Shown: positions 32,691 to 43,432, numbered from the stretch's first letter. The stretch is 64,000 bases of DNA from Sinorhizobium meliloti 4H41 (GCF_000375585.1 NZ_AQWP01000007.1:538-64537); one strand, 5' to 3'. Translations and numbers: made by a program. Notes: generated by a model from the sequence alone, not told the origin.

Positions 32691-32705
32691 ATAGAAAATT
32701 TCTAT
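32691..32705. promoter_or_regulatory. T-N11-A palindrome, candidate LysR box
   Basis: ATAGAAA-A-TTTCTAT is a perfect palindrome containing the LysR-type T-N11-A core. It overlaps the stop codon of the LysR gene and lies about 165 bp upstream of fdsG. It could be the recognition site, with 32631-32666 as the activation site, but this is untested. Confidence 0.45.
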
Positions 32706-33598
32706 TGAACCTGGTTGCGCTCACCGAGGATACGCGCCTCGTGCAACAGCGCGGAGACGAGCGGCGTGAACGGCTCACGATAGGTGGCGACCAGGCCGAC
32801 CGTATGGCGGACGTCCGGATCGACGATCGGGATCATCCGTATGTCCTCGTGAAAGCCGAATGATTTCGCGACGTTATAAGGCATGATGCTCGCCCACCGT
32901 CCGGTCCGGACGTGGGAAAAGAGCACGATCATCGAATTCGATTCGAGGGTCGGCTTCGGGACCGCGCCCGCCTCGGCAAAGTGCTGATTGATGATGCGAC
33001 GGTTCTGCATGTCGGCCGTCAATAGACAAAGCCGAATGTCGCTCACTTCCTTCCAGGTCACGCTTTCGCGATCCGAAAGCGCCGTACCGGCGGCCGTAAC
33101 CAGATGATATTGCTCGATCTGCAGGGGCACGCTCGTCACCCGGCCGAGCGGCTCGTTCTCCAGATAGGTCAGACCGGCATCGATCTCCAGGTTTTCGAGA
33201 AGCGCGAGGATCTGCAGCGAGGTGGTCGAAAGCACCGAGAAGGTGACGTCCGGATGCTTCTCCTGGAAGGGCGCGGTGATGAGCGGCACCATGGAGAGCG
33301 TCGTCGGCACCGCGGCGAGGCGCATATGCCCCGAAAGACCTTTTCGCGCTGCACGCATCTCCTCGCGCATCGTACGGCTGTCACTGACGATCCGCCGTGC
33401 CCATTCCAGCACCCGCTGCCCTTCGGGCGTCAGTCCCTGGAAGCGTGATCCGCGATTGACCAGAATAACGCCGAGCTGTTCTTCGAGCTGCCGGATCGCT
33501 GCCGAAAGCGTCGGCTGGGTCACCCCGCACTCCTCCGCCGCCCGGCCGAAATGCCGTTCGCGGGCCAGTGCGAGAAAGAATTCCAGCTTGTCGATCAT
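32702..33598 (-). CDS. LysR-family transcriptional regulator, probable fds activator
   Basis: 298 residues from ATG 33598 (MIDKLEFFLALARERHFGRA), the standard LysR start; upstream codons cross a repeat and are not coding. The winged helix-turn-helix is at residues 1-60 (AAEECGVTQPTLSAAIRQLE). The effector domain is at 90-298. It lies immediately upstream of fdsG in the same direction, 174 bp apart. LysR genes in this position (FdsR) respond to formate in other bacteria, so the role is inferred from context. Confidence 0.88.
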   Translation of the reverse strand: MIDKLEFFLALARERHFGRAAEECGVTQPTLSAAIRQLEEQLGVILVNRGSRFQGLTPEGQRVLEWARRIVSDSRTMREEMRAARKGLSGHMRLAAVPTTLSMVPLITAPFQEKHPDVTFSVLSTTSLQILALLENLEIDAGLTYLENEPLGRVTSVPLQIEQYHLVTAAGTALSDRESVTWKEVSDIRLCLLTADMQNRRIINQHFAEAGAVPKPTLESNSMIVLFSHVRTGRWASIMPYNVAKSFGFHEDIRMIPIVDPDVRHTVGLVATYREPFTPLVSALLHEARILGERNQVQ

Positions 33599-33659
33599 AT
33601 CCGGATCACTCAGTGCACACGTTTTTGCGCCTCTCCCTCGAGTTTGACCCGAGGACTGG

Positions 33660-33710
33660 CCCTCTCCCTGCAGGCGGGGAGAAGGTGCCGGCAAGCGGAT
33701 GAGGGGCGGA
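33660..33710. repeat. RIME1-like half element
   Basis: CCCTCTCCCTGCAGGCGGGG, then GAGAAGGTGCCGGCAAGCGGATGAGGGGC. This corresponds to one hairpin of RIME1. It sits between the SDR stop codon and the LysR start. Confidence 0.6.
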
Positions 33711-33717
33711 CGCGCGC

Positions 33718-34488
33718 TTAAGCGATGAGCTGCCCGCCATTCACCTCCAGGACCTGGCCGGTGATATAGCCCGAAAGCGCGTGCGCGGCGAGGAAGAGAT
33801 AGGCCGGCGCGCAATCCTCCGCCGTCCCGAGCCGGCCGAGCGGGATGGTCTTGCGCGTCGCCTCCAGCTTCTCCGGGGTCGAATAGCGCTCGTGGAAATC
33901 CGTCGTGATCGTGCCGGGCGAGACGCAGTTGACACGGATGCCGTCCGGCGCAAGTTCACGCGCCAGCGCCTTCGAATAGGTTGAGACGAAAGCTTTGGTG
34001 GCAGAGTAGATCGAAGAGCCGGGACTGCCGCCCATGCGCGCCGAGATCGAAACCGTGTTGACGATCGCAGGATGTCTGCCCTTGCGCAGGAGCGGCAGCA
34101 TCGTCCGGGTCATCTCGACGACCGAGGTCTGGTTGAGCCGCACGACCGTGCGGTATTGCTCATCGGTGAGATCGGACGCCGGAAAGCGGCCAACCATCGT
34201 GCCGGCATTGTTGACGAGGACATCGACGCTGTCGAAGCGACTCCTCACCACATCGGCGAGGCTCTCGACGCCTCCGTCGGCAACGAAATCCGCCGCCGCG
34301 AGGAACGCCCTGCCCTCGGCCGCTGCAAGGTCGAGAAATTCGGGGCGGTCGGCGGCGATCGTCCGCCCCATATGCACCACCACGCGCGCACCGCAATCGA
34401 GGAACTGCCGCACGACCTCGAGGCCGATGCCCCTCCCGCCGCCGGTAACCACCACGTTTATGCCCTGGAACAAGGCCGGATGATACAT
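33718..34488 (-). CDS. Short-chain dehydrogenase/reductase
   Basis: 256 residues from ATG 34488 (GGAGGAAAGCGC upstream). Classical SDR: dinucleotide loop TGGGRGIGLEV near residue 16, VDVLVNNAGTMVG, catalytic Ser in NTVSISARMGG and Tyr-Lys in SIYSATKAF, then the PGTI segment and C-terminal VNGGQLIA. Basic residues after strand 2 (HMGRT) suit NADP(H). The substrate is not identifiable. It is divergent from glpR, so it could fall under GlpR control, but sugar-alcohol specificity is only a guess. Confidence 0.88.
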   Translation of the reverse strand: MYHPALFQGINVVVTGGGRGIGLEVVRQFLDCGARVVVHMGRTIAADRPEFLDLAAAEGRAFLAAADFVADGGVESLADVVRSRFDSVDVLVNNAGTMVGRFPASDLTDEQYRTVVRLNQTSVVEMTRTMLPLLRKGRHPAIVNTVSISARMGGSPGSSIYSATKAFVSTYSKALARELAPDGIRVNCVSPGTITTDFHERYSTPEKLEATRKTIPLGRLGTAEDCAPAYLFLAAHALSGYITGQVLEVNGGQLIA

Positions 34489-34608
34489 GCGCTTTCCTCC
34501 TCCCGATAACGTCAGACTGGCGTGCTCCCACCGATTACAGCGCAGATCGGGGGCGAGCCGCAACGAAAATCGAACGCGCCGGATATTTCTAATCTGAAAT
34601 TGCGCCGC

Positions 34609-34641
34609 TTTCGTTTTTGCATATTATGAAAGAAAACGAAA
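34609..34641. promoter_or_regulatory. GlpR (DeoR-type) operator candidate
   Basis: TTTCGTTTT (34609-34617) and AAAACGAAA (34633-34641) are perfect inverted arms just before glpR, between it and the divergent SDR. TTTCG/CGAAA repeats are typical of DeoR-family targets. The same TTTCG core recurs before glpD. GlpR probably represses itself here. Confidence 0.6.
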
Positions 34642-34653
34642 CGCGAGGGGCGG

Positions 34654-35418
34654 ATGTATCTGACCGGACGACAGGCGGAGATTTTGGAACTGGCGAAAAC
34701 GGAAGGCCGCGTGCTGGTCGAGGATCTCGCCCAGCGCTTTTCCGTTACGCCGCAGACGATCCGCAAGGACCTGAACGATCTCTGCGACGCCAGGGTTTTG
34801 AACCGCATTCACGGCGGCGCCATTTTTCCGAGCGGCAAGGAAAACGTCAGATACGAATCCCGCCGCCAGATCGCCGCAGCGGAAAAGCAGGCGATCGGCC
34901 GTGCCGCGGCCGCGCTCATCCCCGACAATTCTTCGCTCTTCATCAATATCGGCACCACGACGGAAGCGGTGGGAGAGGCGCTCCTCGACCACCGGGAACT
35001 GATGATCATCACCAACAACATCAACGTAGCCAACCGGTTGCGGGTCTTCCCCTCGATCGAGGTGGTGATCGCCGGCGGGGTTGTCCGCGGCTCCGACGGC
35101 GGCATCGTCGGAGAGGCCGCCGTCGACTTCATCAAGCAGTTCAAGGTGGATTTCGCGGTAATCGGCGCCTCGGCGATCGACCCCGACGGAGCCCTGCTCG
35201 ATTTCGATTATCGCGAAGTGAAAGTTGCGCAGGCGATCATCGCCAATGCGCGCCATGTCATCCTCGTTTCGGATTCGACGAAATTCGAACGCACCGCGCC
35301 GGTGCGCATCGGCCATATTTCGCAGGTACAGACATTCATCACCGACCGCTGCATCGTTGAAAACGTTCGGAAAATCTGTGCCGACCAGGATGTGAGGCTG
35401 GTCGAGACCGAGGTGTGA
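34654..35418 (+). CDS. glpR: DeoR-family repressor GlpR
   Basis: 254 residues. The N-terminal helix-turn-helix (residues 1-57, RQAEILELAKTEGRVLVEDL, SVTPQTIRKDLNDLC) precedes the DeoR phosphosugar-binding domain (FINIGTTTEAVGEAL, ITNNINVANRL, VIGASAIDPDGALLDFDYRE). It likely senses glycerol-3-phosphate and represses the glp operon, which starts 128 bp downstream. ATG 34654 follows CGAGGGGCGG. Confidence 0.93.
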   Translation: MYLTGRQAEILELAKTEGRVLVEDLAQRFSVTPQTIRKDLNDLCDARVLNRIHGGAIFPSGKENVRYESRRQIAAAEKQAIGRAAAALIPDNSSLFINIGTTTEAVGEALLDHRELMIITNNINVANRLRVFPSIEVVIAGGVVRGSDGGIVGEAAVDFIKQFKVDFAVIGASAIDPDGALLDFDYREVKVAQAIIANARHVILVSDSTKFERTAPVRIGHISQVQTFITDRCIVENVRKICADQDVRLVETEV

Positions 35419-35474
35419 TCCGGTCCCCGATTCCCGAGCGCGAAGCCGGAACATTCGTTTGACATTCGAAATAT

Positions 35475-35501
35475 TTTCGCTTTAACTGCTTTCACTTTCG
35501 C
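35475..35501. promoter_or_regulatory. Direct TTTCG repeats upstream of glpD
   Basis: TTTCGCTTT (35475-35483) and TTTCACTTT (35490-35498) repeat with a 15-bp period, followed by TTCGCG. These match the arms of the palindrome before glpR and are a likely GlpR binding site for the glpD-glpV transcript. Their position, 46-72 bp before the start codon, fits the promoter. Confidence 0.5.
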
Positions 35502-35546
35502 GATTGCACAAATTCTGTGTCGCGGAGTGTGGAGGGGAAAACAAGA

Positions 35547-37058
35547 GTGTCAGAGCAGACGATATTCGACGTCTTCGTCATAGGCGGCGGCATCAACGGA
35601 TGCGGCATCGCGCGTGATGCGGCTGGCCGTGGATATTCCGTCGCGCTTGCGGAGATGAGCGATTTCGCCTCCGGAACATCCTCCGGCTCGACCAAGCTCA
35701 TCCATGGCGGCTTGCGCTATCTCGAGCATTATGAATTCCGCCTGGTGCGCGAAGCCCTGATGGAGCGCGAAGTCCTCTGGGCGATGGCGCCGCACGTCAT
35801 CTGGCCGATGCGCTTCGTGCTGCCCTTCCACAAGGGTGGTCCGCGGCCGGCCTGGCTGATCCGCCTCGGCCTCTTTCTTTACGATCACATAGGCGGCCGC
35901 AAGCTTCTGCCGGCGACGAAGACGCTCGACATGACGCGCGATCCCGCAGGCGCACCGCTGAAGCGCCTCTTCACCAAAGCGTTCGAATATTCGGACGGCT
36001 GGGTCGACGATGCTCGCCTTGTGGTGCTGAACGCGCGCGACGCCGCCGACCGCGGCGCGAGGATCATGGCGCGCACCCGCGTCGTCTCGGCGCGCCGTGA
36101 GGGCGGCCGTTGGGCGATCGAAATCGAGAATGCAGCGACAGGCGCGCGCGAGACGATACGCGCCCGCATGCTCGTCAATGCCGCGGGCCCCTGGGTGGAC
36201 CGGGTTCTCTCCGAAGCGGTCGGCAACAACGACGTCCGCAATGTCCGCCTGGTCCAGGGCAGTCATATCGTCGTTAAGAAGAAGTTCGACGATCCGCGCG
36301 CCTATTTCTTCCAGAACCCGGACGGGCGGATCATGTTCGCCATTCCTTACCAGGACGAGTTCACGCTGATCGGAACCACCGATCGCGATTTCACCGGCAA
36401 TCCGGCTGACGTGCGCATCAGCGACGCAGAGATCGATTATCTCTGCGAGGCGGCGAGCGAATATTTCAGCGACCCGGTGGGCAGAGAGGATATCGTGTGG
36501 ACCTATTCCGCCGTGCGCCCCCTTTTCGATGACGGCGCGAGCAAGGCGCAGGAGGCGACCCGCGACTATGTGCTGCGCGTCGAGAACGGCGATGCACCCC
36601 TGCTCAACGTCTTCGGCGGCAAGCTCACCACCTACAGGCGGCTTGCGGAATCGGCGCTCGAGAAGATCGGCGAGACCATCGGGGAAAAGGGCAGGAAGTG
36701 GACGGCCGGATCGCAGCTTCCGGGGGGCGATTTTCCGGCCGGCGGCTATGACGACGAGGTCGCGAAGCTCAAGACGCGCTATCCTTTTCTGGCCGCCTCC
36801 CACGCCCGCCGGCTGGTACGGCTCTACGGCACGCGGGCGGCGCAGCTTCTCGGCAATGCCGCGAGCGAGGCCGAGCTCGGAAAGCACTTCGGGGCGGATC
36901 TCTATGCGGCGGAAGTGGATTGGCTGATCGGCCAGGAATGGGCATTGCGCGCGGAGGACGTGCTTTGGCGCCGCACGAAACTGGGACTGAAGTTTTCGCG
37001 GGCGCAAACCGCGGAACTGGAGGAATATATGCGGGGCGCGGTCAACGCGGCCGCCTGA
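35547..37058 (+). CDS. glpD: Aerobic glycerol-3-phosphate dehydrogenase
   Basis: 503 residues. FAD enzyme at the inner membrane that oxidises glycerol-3-phosphate to dihydroxyacetone phosphate and feeds electrons to quinone. The N-terminal FAD motif VIGGGINGCGIARDAAGRG is followed by the GlpD signatures SGTSSGSTKLIHGGLRYLE and VQGSHIVVKKKF. The start is GTG 35547, 11 nt after GGAGGGG. A GTG at 35517 precedes the ribosome site and is rejected. It heads the glycerol operon. Confidence 0.96.
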   Translation: MSEQTIFDVFVIGGGINGCGIARDAAGRGYSVALAEMSDFASGTSSGSTKLIHGGLRYLEHYEFRLVREALMEREVLWAMAPHVIWPMRFVLPFHKGGPRPAWLIRLGLFLYDHIGGRKLLPATKTLDMTRDPAGAPLKRLFTKAFEYSDGWVDDARLVVLNARDAADRGARIMARTRVVSARREGGRWAIEIENAATGARETIRARMLVNAAGPWVDRVLSEAVGNNDVRNVRLVQGSHIVVKKKFDDPRAYFFQNPDGRIMFAIPYQDEFTLIGTTDRDFTGNPADVRISDAEIDYLCEAASEYFSDPVGREDIVWTYSAVRPLFDDGASKAQEATRDYVLRVENGDAPLLNVFGGKLTTYRRLAESALEKIGETIGEKGRKWTAGSQLPGGDFPAGGYDDEVAKLKTRYPFLAASHARRLVRLYGTRAAQLLGNAASEAELGKHFGADLYAAEVDWLIGQEWALRAEDVLWRRTKLGLKFSRAQTAELEEYMRGAVNAAA

Positions 37059-37096
37059 GGTACCACGGCTGAACTGCCGTTGGGGTGGAGAATTCA

Positions 37097-38167
37097 ATGC
37101 TTGAAATGAAGAAGATATCCAAGGTCGTGGGTGGAGAGACGCACATCCACCCGACCGACCTTGTGCTGGAGAGGGGGTCGCTCAACGTGCTGCTCGGCCC
37201 GACGCTCTCCGGCAAGACGTCGCTGATGCGGCTGATGGCCGGTCTCGACAAGCCCGCCTCCGGTTCGATCCATCTCGACGGTGCCGACGTGACCGGCGTT
37301 CCCGTGCAGAAACGCTCGGTCGCCATGGTCTATCAGCAATTCATCAACTATCCGGCGATGACGGTCTACGAGAACATCGCCTCGCCGATGCGGATCAAGC
37401 GCGCCGACAGCGCCGCCGTCGACCGCGAAGTGCGCAAGGCGGCGGAACTCCTGAAGCTCACGCCCTATCTCGACCGCACGCCTCTCAACCTGTCCGGCGG
37501 TCAGCAGCAACGCACCGCGCTCGCCCGCGCCATCGTCAAGAATGCCGATCTGGTGCTGCTCGACGAGCCGCTTGCCAATCTCGACTACAAGCTGCGGGAG
37601 GAGTTGCGCGAGGAACTGCCGAAGATCTTCGCCGCATCCGGCGCGATCTTCGTCTACGCCACGACAGAGCCGTCGGAAGCGCTTCTGCTCGGCGGCAACA
37701 CCGCCACGCTGAGCGAGGGAAGGATCACCCAGTTCGGCCGCACCATCGACGTCTATCGCCGGCCGGTCGACATCGTCACGGCCCGCACATTCGCCGATCC
37801 GCCGCTGAACACCATCGGCCTCGTGAAGGCGGGAACGCATTTTGCGCTCGAGGGAAAGCCGGTGCTTCCCGTTCCCGCACATCTTCGTTCCCTCGGGGAT
37901 GGCCCCTGCACGGTGGCCTTTCAGCCGCACCATCTTTCTTTCGGCCAGCCGAACGGCAGCGACGAACCGCTGACGGTCAAGACGGCGATCTCGGAAATCA
38001 CCGGGTCCGAAAGCTTCATTCACGTCGCCTTCGCGGGCGCACGCTGGGTCATGCTCGCACCCGGCATTCACGAGATCGAACCGGACGCTACGCTCAATGT
38101 CTTCGTCGACACACGCCACCTCATGGCCTTCGGGCCGGACGGCAGGGCGGTCGGCGGGACGGCCTGA
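37097..38167 (+). CDS. glpS: Glycerol ABC transporter ATPase GlpS
   Basis: 356 residues, MalK-like: ATPase domain 1-235 and OB-type regulatory domain 240-356. Walker A GPTLSGKT is at 34-41, signature LSGGQ at 132-136, Walker B with catalytic Glu at LLDEPLANLD (Asp156-Glu157). The switch histidine is missing: the region reads YATTEPSEA with Thr190 where His is expected. With GlpT it forms a heterodimer in which only one ATP site looks competent. ATG 37097 is preceded by GGAG; a GTG at 37085 is not used. Name follows the Rhizobium leguminosarum glp system. Confidence 0.9.
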   Translation: MLEMKKISKVVGGETHIHPTDLVLERGSLNVLLGPTLSGKTSLMRLMAGLDKPASGSIHLDGADVTGVPVQKRSVAMVYQQFINYPAMTVYENIASPMRIKRADSAAVDREVRKAAELLKLTPYLDRTPLNLSGGQQQRTALARAIVKNADLVLLDEPLANLDYKLREELREELPKIFAASGAIFVYATTEPSEALLLGGNTATLSEGRITQFGRTIDVYRRPVDIVTARTFADPPLNTIGLVKAGTHFALEGKPVLPVPAHLRSLGDGPCTVAFQPHHLSFGQPNGSDEPLTVKTAISEITGSESFIHVAFAGARWVMLAPGIHEIEPDATLNVFVDTRHLMAFGPDGRAVGGTA

Positions 38168-38191
38168 GGAAAGGGCGTCGGGGAGGAAACC

Positions 38192-39262
<1,071 letters not shown>

Positions 39263-39263
39263 C

Positions 39264-40130
<867 letters not shown>

Positions 40131-40149
40131 GAAGGAGGGAGGAGACATC

Positions 40150-40974
40150 ATGATGACCAACAAGCAACCACTTTCGCAGCGCCTCTCCTGGCTGGTGCCG
40201 ACGATCTACATCGTCTTCCTGCTCCTGCCGATCTACTGGCTCGTCAATATGAGCTTCAAGGAGACGAGCGAGATCCTCAGCACCTTCTCGCTGTGGCCGC
40301 AGAATCCGACGCTTCGGAACTATGCGGTGATCTTTACCGATCCCTCCTGGTACAACGGCTACATCAATTCGATCACCTATGTCGTCCTGAACACGCTGAT
40401 CTCGGTGACGGTGGCGCTGCCGGCAGCCTACGCCTTTTCGCGCTACCGCTTCCTCGGCGACAAGCACCTGTTCTTCTGGCTGCTCACCAACCGGATGGCG
40501 CCGCCGGCGGTTTTCGCGCTGCCCTTCTTCCAGCTCTATTCCGCCTTCGGTCTCATCGACACGCACATCGCGGTGGCGATCGCGCATTGCCTGTTCAACG
40601 TGCCGCTCGCCGTCTGGATCCTGGAAGGCTTCATGTCCGGCGTGCCGAAGGAGATCGACGAGACCGCCTATATCGACGGCTACTCCTTCCCGCGTTTCTT
40701 CGTGAAGATCTTCGTGCCCCTGATCGCGTCCGGCATCGGCGTGGCGGCCTTCTTCTGCTTCATGTTCTCGTGGGTCGAGCTGTTGATCGCCCGCACCCTG
40801 ACGACGACCGACGCCAAGCCGATCGCCGCGACGATGACGCGCACGGTCTCCGCCTCCGGTCTCGACTGGGGCGTGCTCGCCGCCGCCGGCGTTCTGACGA
40901 TCATCCCCGGCGCGCTGGTCATCTATTTCGTTCGCAACTACATCGCCAAGGGCTTCGCCCTGGGGAGGGTCTGA
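40150..40974 (+). CDS. glpQ: Glycerol ABC transporter permease GlpQ
   Basis: 274 residues, MalG-type permease partner of GlpP, with about six helices (YIVFLLLPIYWLVNMSF at the N-terminus). The EAA loop reads EIDETAYIDGYSFPRFFVKI, a variant in which the usual Gly-Ala becomes Gly-Tyr. Ribosome site GGAGGGAGGAG. Its TGA overlaps the glpU ATG. The name is that of the rhizobial permease, not of the E. coli phosphodiesterase. Confidence 0.92.
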   Translation: MMTNKQPLSQRLSWLVPTIYIVFLLLPIYWLVNMSFKETSEILSTFSLWPQNPTLRNYAVIFTDPSWYNGYINSITYVVLNTLISVTVALPAAYAFSRYRFLGDKHLFFWLLTNRMAPPAVFALPFFQLYSAFGLIDTHIAVAIAHCLFNVPLAVWILEGFMSGVPKEIDETAYIDGYSFPRFFVKIFVPLIASGIGVAAFFCFMFSWVELLIARTLTTTDAKPIAATMTRTVSASGLDWGVLAAAGVLTIIPGALVIYFVRNYIAKGFALGRV

Positions 40975-41393
40975 TGGCAACCGTCGCCACTCGCAAGAAC
41001 CGCTGGCCCGTCGCGCTTGCCGCCGTGCTCGTCGTCTACCTCACCGCGGCCGGCCTGCTTTTTTCCGTTCTGCCGGCCAAGGACGGCAAGACCGACTGGT
41101 TCGCCCCGCTGATCCCCGGCGGCTGGATGGCCTGGTCTTTCCCCACCGCCATGTTCTTTCTGACGATCTTCGCGCTCCTGTCGCTGATGGCCGTCTGGGA
41201 ATATGCCCGGCCGGGCGGAAACCCGCGCGTCGGCATCCTGCGCTTCGAGACGACCCGCGGCGACCGGCTCTTCGTGTCGCTGCTCGGAAGCGCATTCATT
41301 CACCTCGCCTGGCTGGGGCTGGTCGGCGCAAATCTCTGGTGGGCGGTCGCCCTGTCGGTGATCTACGCGGTCGGCGTCTTCCGCTACGTCTGA
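40974..41393 (+). CDS. glpU: Small membrane protein GlpU (DUF2160-like)
   Basis: 139 residues with four predicted membrane helices (WPVALAAVLVVYLTAAGLLF, AWSFPTAMFFLTIFALLSLM, then two in the C-terminal 45 residues). Starts at ATG 40974, overlapping the glpQ stop by one base (TGATG), with GGGAGGG upstream. The family occurs only in this type of glycerol ABC operon. Its role is not established; an accessory transporter subunit is the natural guess. Confidence 0.88.
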   Translation: MATVATRKNRWPVALAAVLVVYLTAAGLLFSVLPAKDGKTDWFAPLIPGGWMAWSFPTAMFFLTIFALLSLMAVWEYARPGGNPRVGILRFETTRGDRLFVSLLGSAFIHLAWLGLVGANLWWAVALSVIYAVGVFRYV

Positions 41394-41404
41394 GGAACCA
41401 AACG

Positions 41405-41430
41405 AAGGGCGCTCACCGCGGGCGCCCTTT
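41405..41430 (+). terminator. Intercistronic hairpin between glpU and glpV
   Basis: AAGGGCGC (41405-41412) pairs perfectly with GCGCCCTT (41422-41429) around a 9-nt loop, followed by only three T. It is better read as a leaky attenuator or mRNA-stabilising stem just before the binding-protein gene than as a full terminator. Confidence 0.55.
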
Positions 41431-41474
41431 GAAACTGCAAGTGAACGCAATCGCAAAACCCAAGGGAGGATTTA

Positions 41475-43199
41475 ATGCGAAGGCATCTTTTGACAACGAC
41501 GGCGGCTATGCTGCTGGCATTTACCGGCTCGGCATTTGCCGGGATGGACGAGGCAAAGCAGTTCCTGGACAAGGAAGTCGGCGACATGTCCTCGCTCGAC
41601 CGCGCCGCCCAGGAAGCGGAAATGCAATGGTTCGTCGATGCGGCAAAGCCTTTTGCCGGCATGGAGATCAAGGTCGTTTCCGAAACGATCACCACGCATG
41701 AATACGAATCGAAGGTGCTCGCACCGGCCTTTACCGCGATCACCGGCATCAAGATCACCCATGACCTGATCGGCGAAGGCGACGTGGTCGAAAAACTGCA
41801 GACGCAGATGCAGTCGGGCGAGAACGTCTATGACGCCTATATCAACGACTCTGACCTGATCGGCACGCACTGGCGCTACCAGCAGGCCCGCAGCCTGACC
41901 GACTTCATGGCGAACGAGGGCAAGGACGTCACCAACCCCAACCTCGACATAGACGACTTCATCGGCAAATCCTTCACCACCGCTCCGGACGGCAAGCTCT
42001 ACCAGCTTCCCGATCAGCAGTTCGCGAACCTCTACTGGTTCCGCTACGACTGGTTCAACGACGAGAAGAACAAGGCGGACTTCAAGGCCAAGTACGGCTA
42101 CGAACTCGGCGTTCCGGTCAACTGGTCGGCCTATGAGGACATCGCCGAGTTCTTCACCGGCCGCGAGATCGACGGCAAGAAGGTCTATGGCCACATGGAC
42201 TACGGCAAGAAGGACCCGTCGCTGGGCTGGCGCTTCACCGATGCCTGGCTGTCGATGGCCGGCAACGGCGACAAGGGCATCCCGAACGGCAAGCCGGTCG
42301 ACGAGTGGGGCATCAAGGTCGACGAGAACTCGCGGCCCGTCGGATCCTGCGTCGCGCGCGGCGGCGACACCAACGGCCCGGCCTCGGTCTACGCCATCCA
42401 GAAATATCTCGACTGGATGAAGGCCTATGCTCCGGCTGCTGCCCAGGGCATGACCTTCTCGGAATCCGGCCCGGTACCATCGCAGGGCGAGGTCGCCCAG
42501 CAGATGTTCACCTATACGGCCTTCACCGCCGACTTCGTGAAGGAAGGCCTGCCGGTCGTGAACGAGGACGGCACACCGAAGTGGCGTTTTGCCCCGAGCC
42601 CGCACGGCGTCTACTGGAAGGACGGCATGAAGCTCGGCTACCAGGACGCCGGGTCCTGGACACTCCTGAAATCGACGCCGGACGATAGGGCCAAGGCTGC
42701 GTGGCTCTACGCGCAGTTCGTGACGTCGAAGACGGTGGACGTTAAGAAGAGCCATGTCGGCCTGACCTTCATCCGCCAGTCGACGCTGGACCATCAGAGC
42801 TTCACCGACCGCGCCCCGAAGCTCGGCGGCCTGATCGAGTTCTACCGTTCACCGGCCCGCCTGCAGTGGTCGCCGACCGGAACGAACGTGCCCGACTATC
42901 CGAAGCTGGCACAGCTCTGGTGGCAGGCGATCGGCGACGCTTCCTCCGGCGCGAAAACCGCCCAGGAAGCCATGGACTCGCTCTGCGCCGAGCAGGAAAA
43001 GGTGCTGCAGCGCCTGGAACGTGCCGGCGTCCAGGGCGACATCGGTCCGAAGCTCGCCGAAGAGCACGATCTGGAATACTGGAACGCCGAAGCCGTAAAG
43101 GCCGGCAACCTCGCACCGCAGCTCAAGATCGAGAACGAGAAGGAAAAGCCGACCACCGTCAACTACGACGAGCTGGTCAAGAGCTGGCAGACGAACTGA
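41475..43199 (+). CDS. glpV: Glycerol ABC transporter substrate-binding protein GlpV
   Basis: 574 residues, longer than most CUT1 binding proteins (about 420). A Sec signal peptide (MRRHLLTTTAAMLLAFTGSAFA) is cleaved near residue 22. The mature protein is a two-lobed periplasmic protein (VVSETITTHEYESKVLAPAF, FTYTAFTADFVKEGLPVV). It captures glycerol and presents it to GlpPQ. Ribosome site GGGAGG. Last gene of the operon, closed by a strong terminator. Confidence 0.93.
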   Translation: MRRHLLTTTAAMLLAFTGSAFAGMDEAKQFLDKEVGDMSSLDRAAQEAEMQWFVDAAKPFAGMEIKVVSETITTHEYESKVLAPAFTAITGIKITHDLIGEGDVVEKLQTQMQSGENVYDAYINDSDLIGTHWRYQQARSLTDFMANEGKDVTNPNLDIDDFIGKSFTTAPDGKLYQLPDQQFANLYWFRYDWFNDEKNKADFKAKYGYELGVPVNWSAYEDIAEFFTGREIDGKKVYGHMDYGKKDPSLGWRFTDAWLSMAGNGDKGIPNGKPVDEWGIKVDENSRPVGSCVARGGDTNGPASVYAIQKYLDWMKAYAPAAAQGMTFSESGPVPSQGEVAQQMFTYTAFTADFVKEGLPVVNEDGTPKWRFAPSPHGVYWKDGMKLGYQDAGSWTLLKSTPDDRAKAAWLYAQFVTSKTVDVKKSHVGLTFIRQSTLDHQSFTDRAPKLGGLIEFYRSPARLQWSPTGTNVPDYPKLAQLWWQAIGDASSGAKTAQEAMDSLCAEQEKVLQRLERAGVQGDIGPKLAEEHDLEYWNAEAVKAGNLAPQLKIENEKEKPTTVNYDELVKSWQTN

Positions 43200-43250
43200 T
43201 CGACAGACGCTGCGCGATCCGTCGGCGGCGTTGTTAAAAGGAGATGCGGC

Positions 43251-43279
43251 ACCGGGGCTGGAAACGGCCCCGGTTTTTT
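43251..43279 (+). terminator. Rho-independent terminator of the glp operon
   Basis: ACCGGGGC (43251-43258) pairs with GCCCCGGT (43267-43274), followed by TTTTTT, 51 nt after the glpV stop. Confidence 0.9.
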
Positions 43280-43400
43280 CGTTTCGAATCGAGGGGGCCA
43301 CCCCACGCCCGCCGCTGCGCTCACCGCAGCATTACCGCCCGCGAGGCGAAAACTGTTTCCCCTATTTCGGTAAGGCAGCGCCTCATCGTCGCTGACATTA

Positions 43401-43432
43401 TTCGCCACCTTCTTCGTAAGAAGTGGATGACA
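43401..43432 (+). promoter_or_regulatory. Leader hairpin before the first purine permease
   Basis: CCAC-CTTCTT (43407-43416) pairs with AAGAAG-TGG (43420-43428), bracketed by two TGACAT motifs (43395-43400 and 43429-43434). It ends about 25 nt before the TTG start. Position and form suit a translational or attenuation control element. No known riboswitch could be confirmed by eye. Confidence 0.4.
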
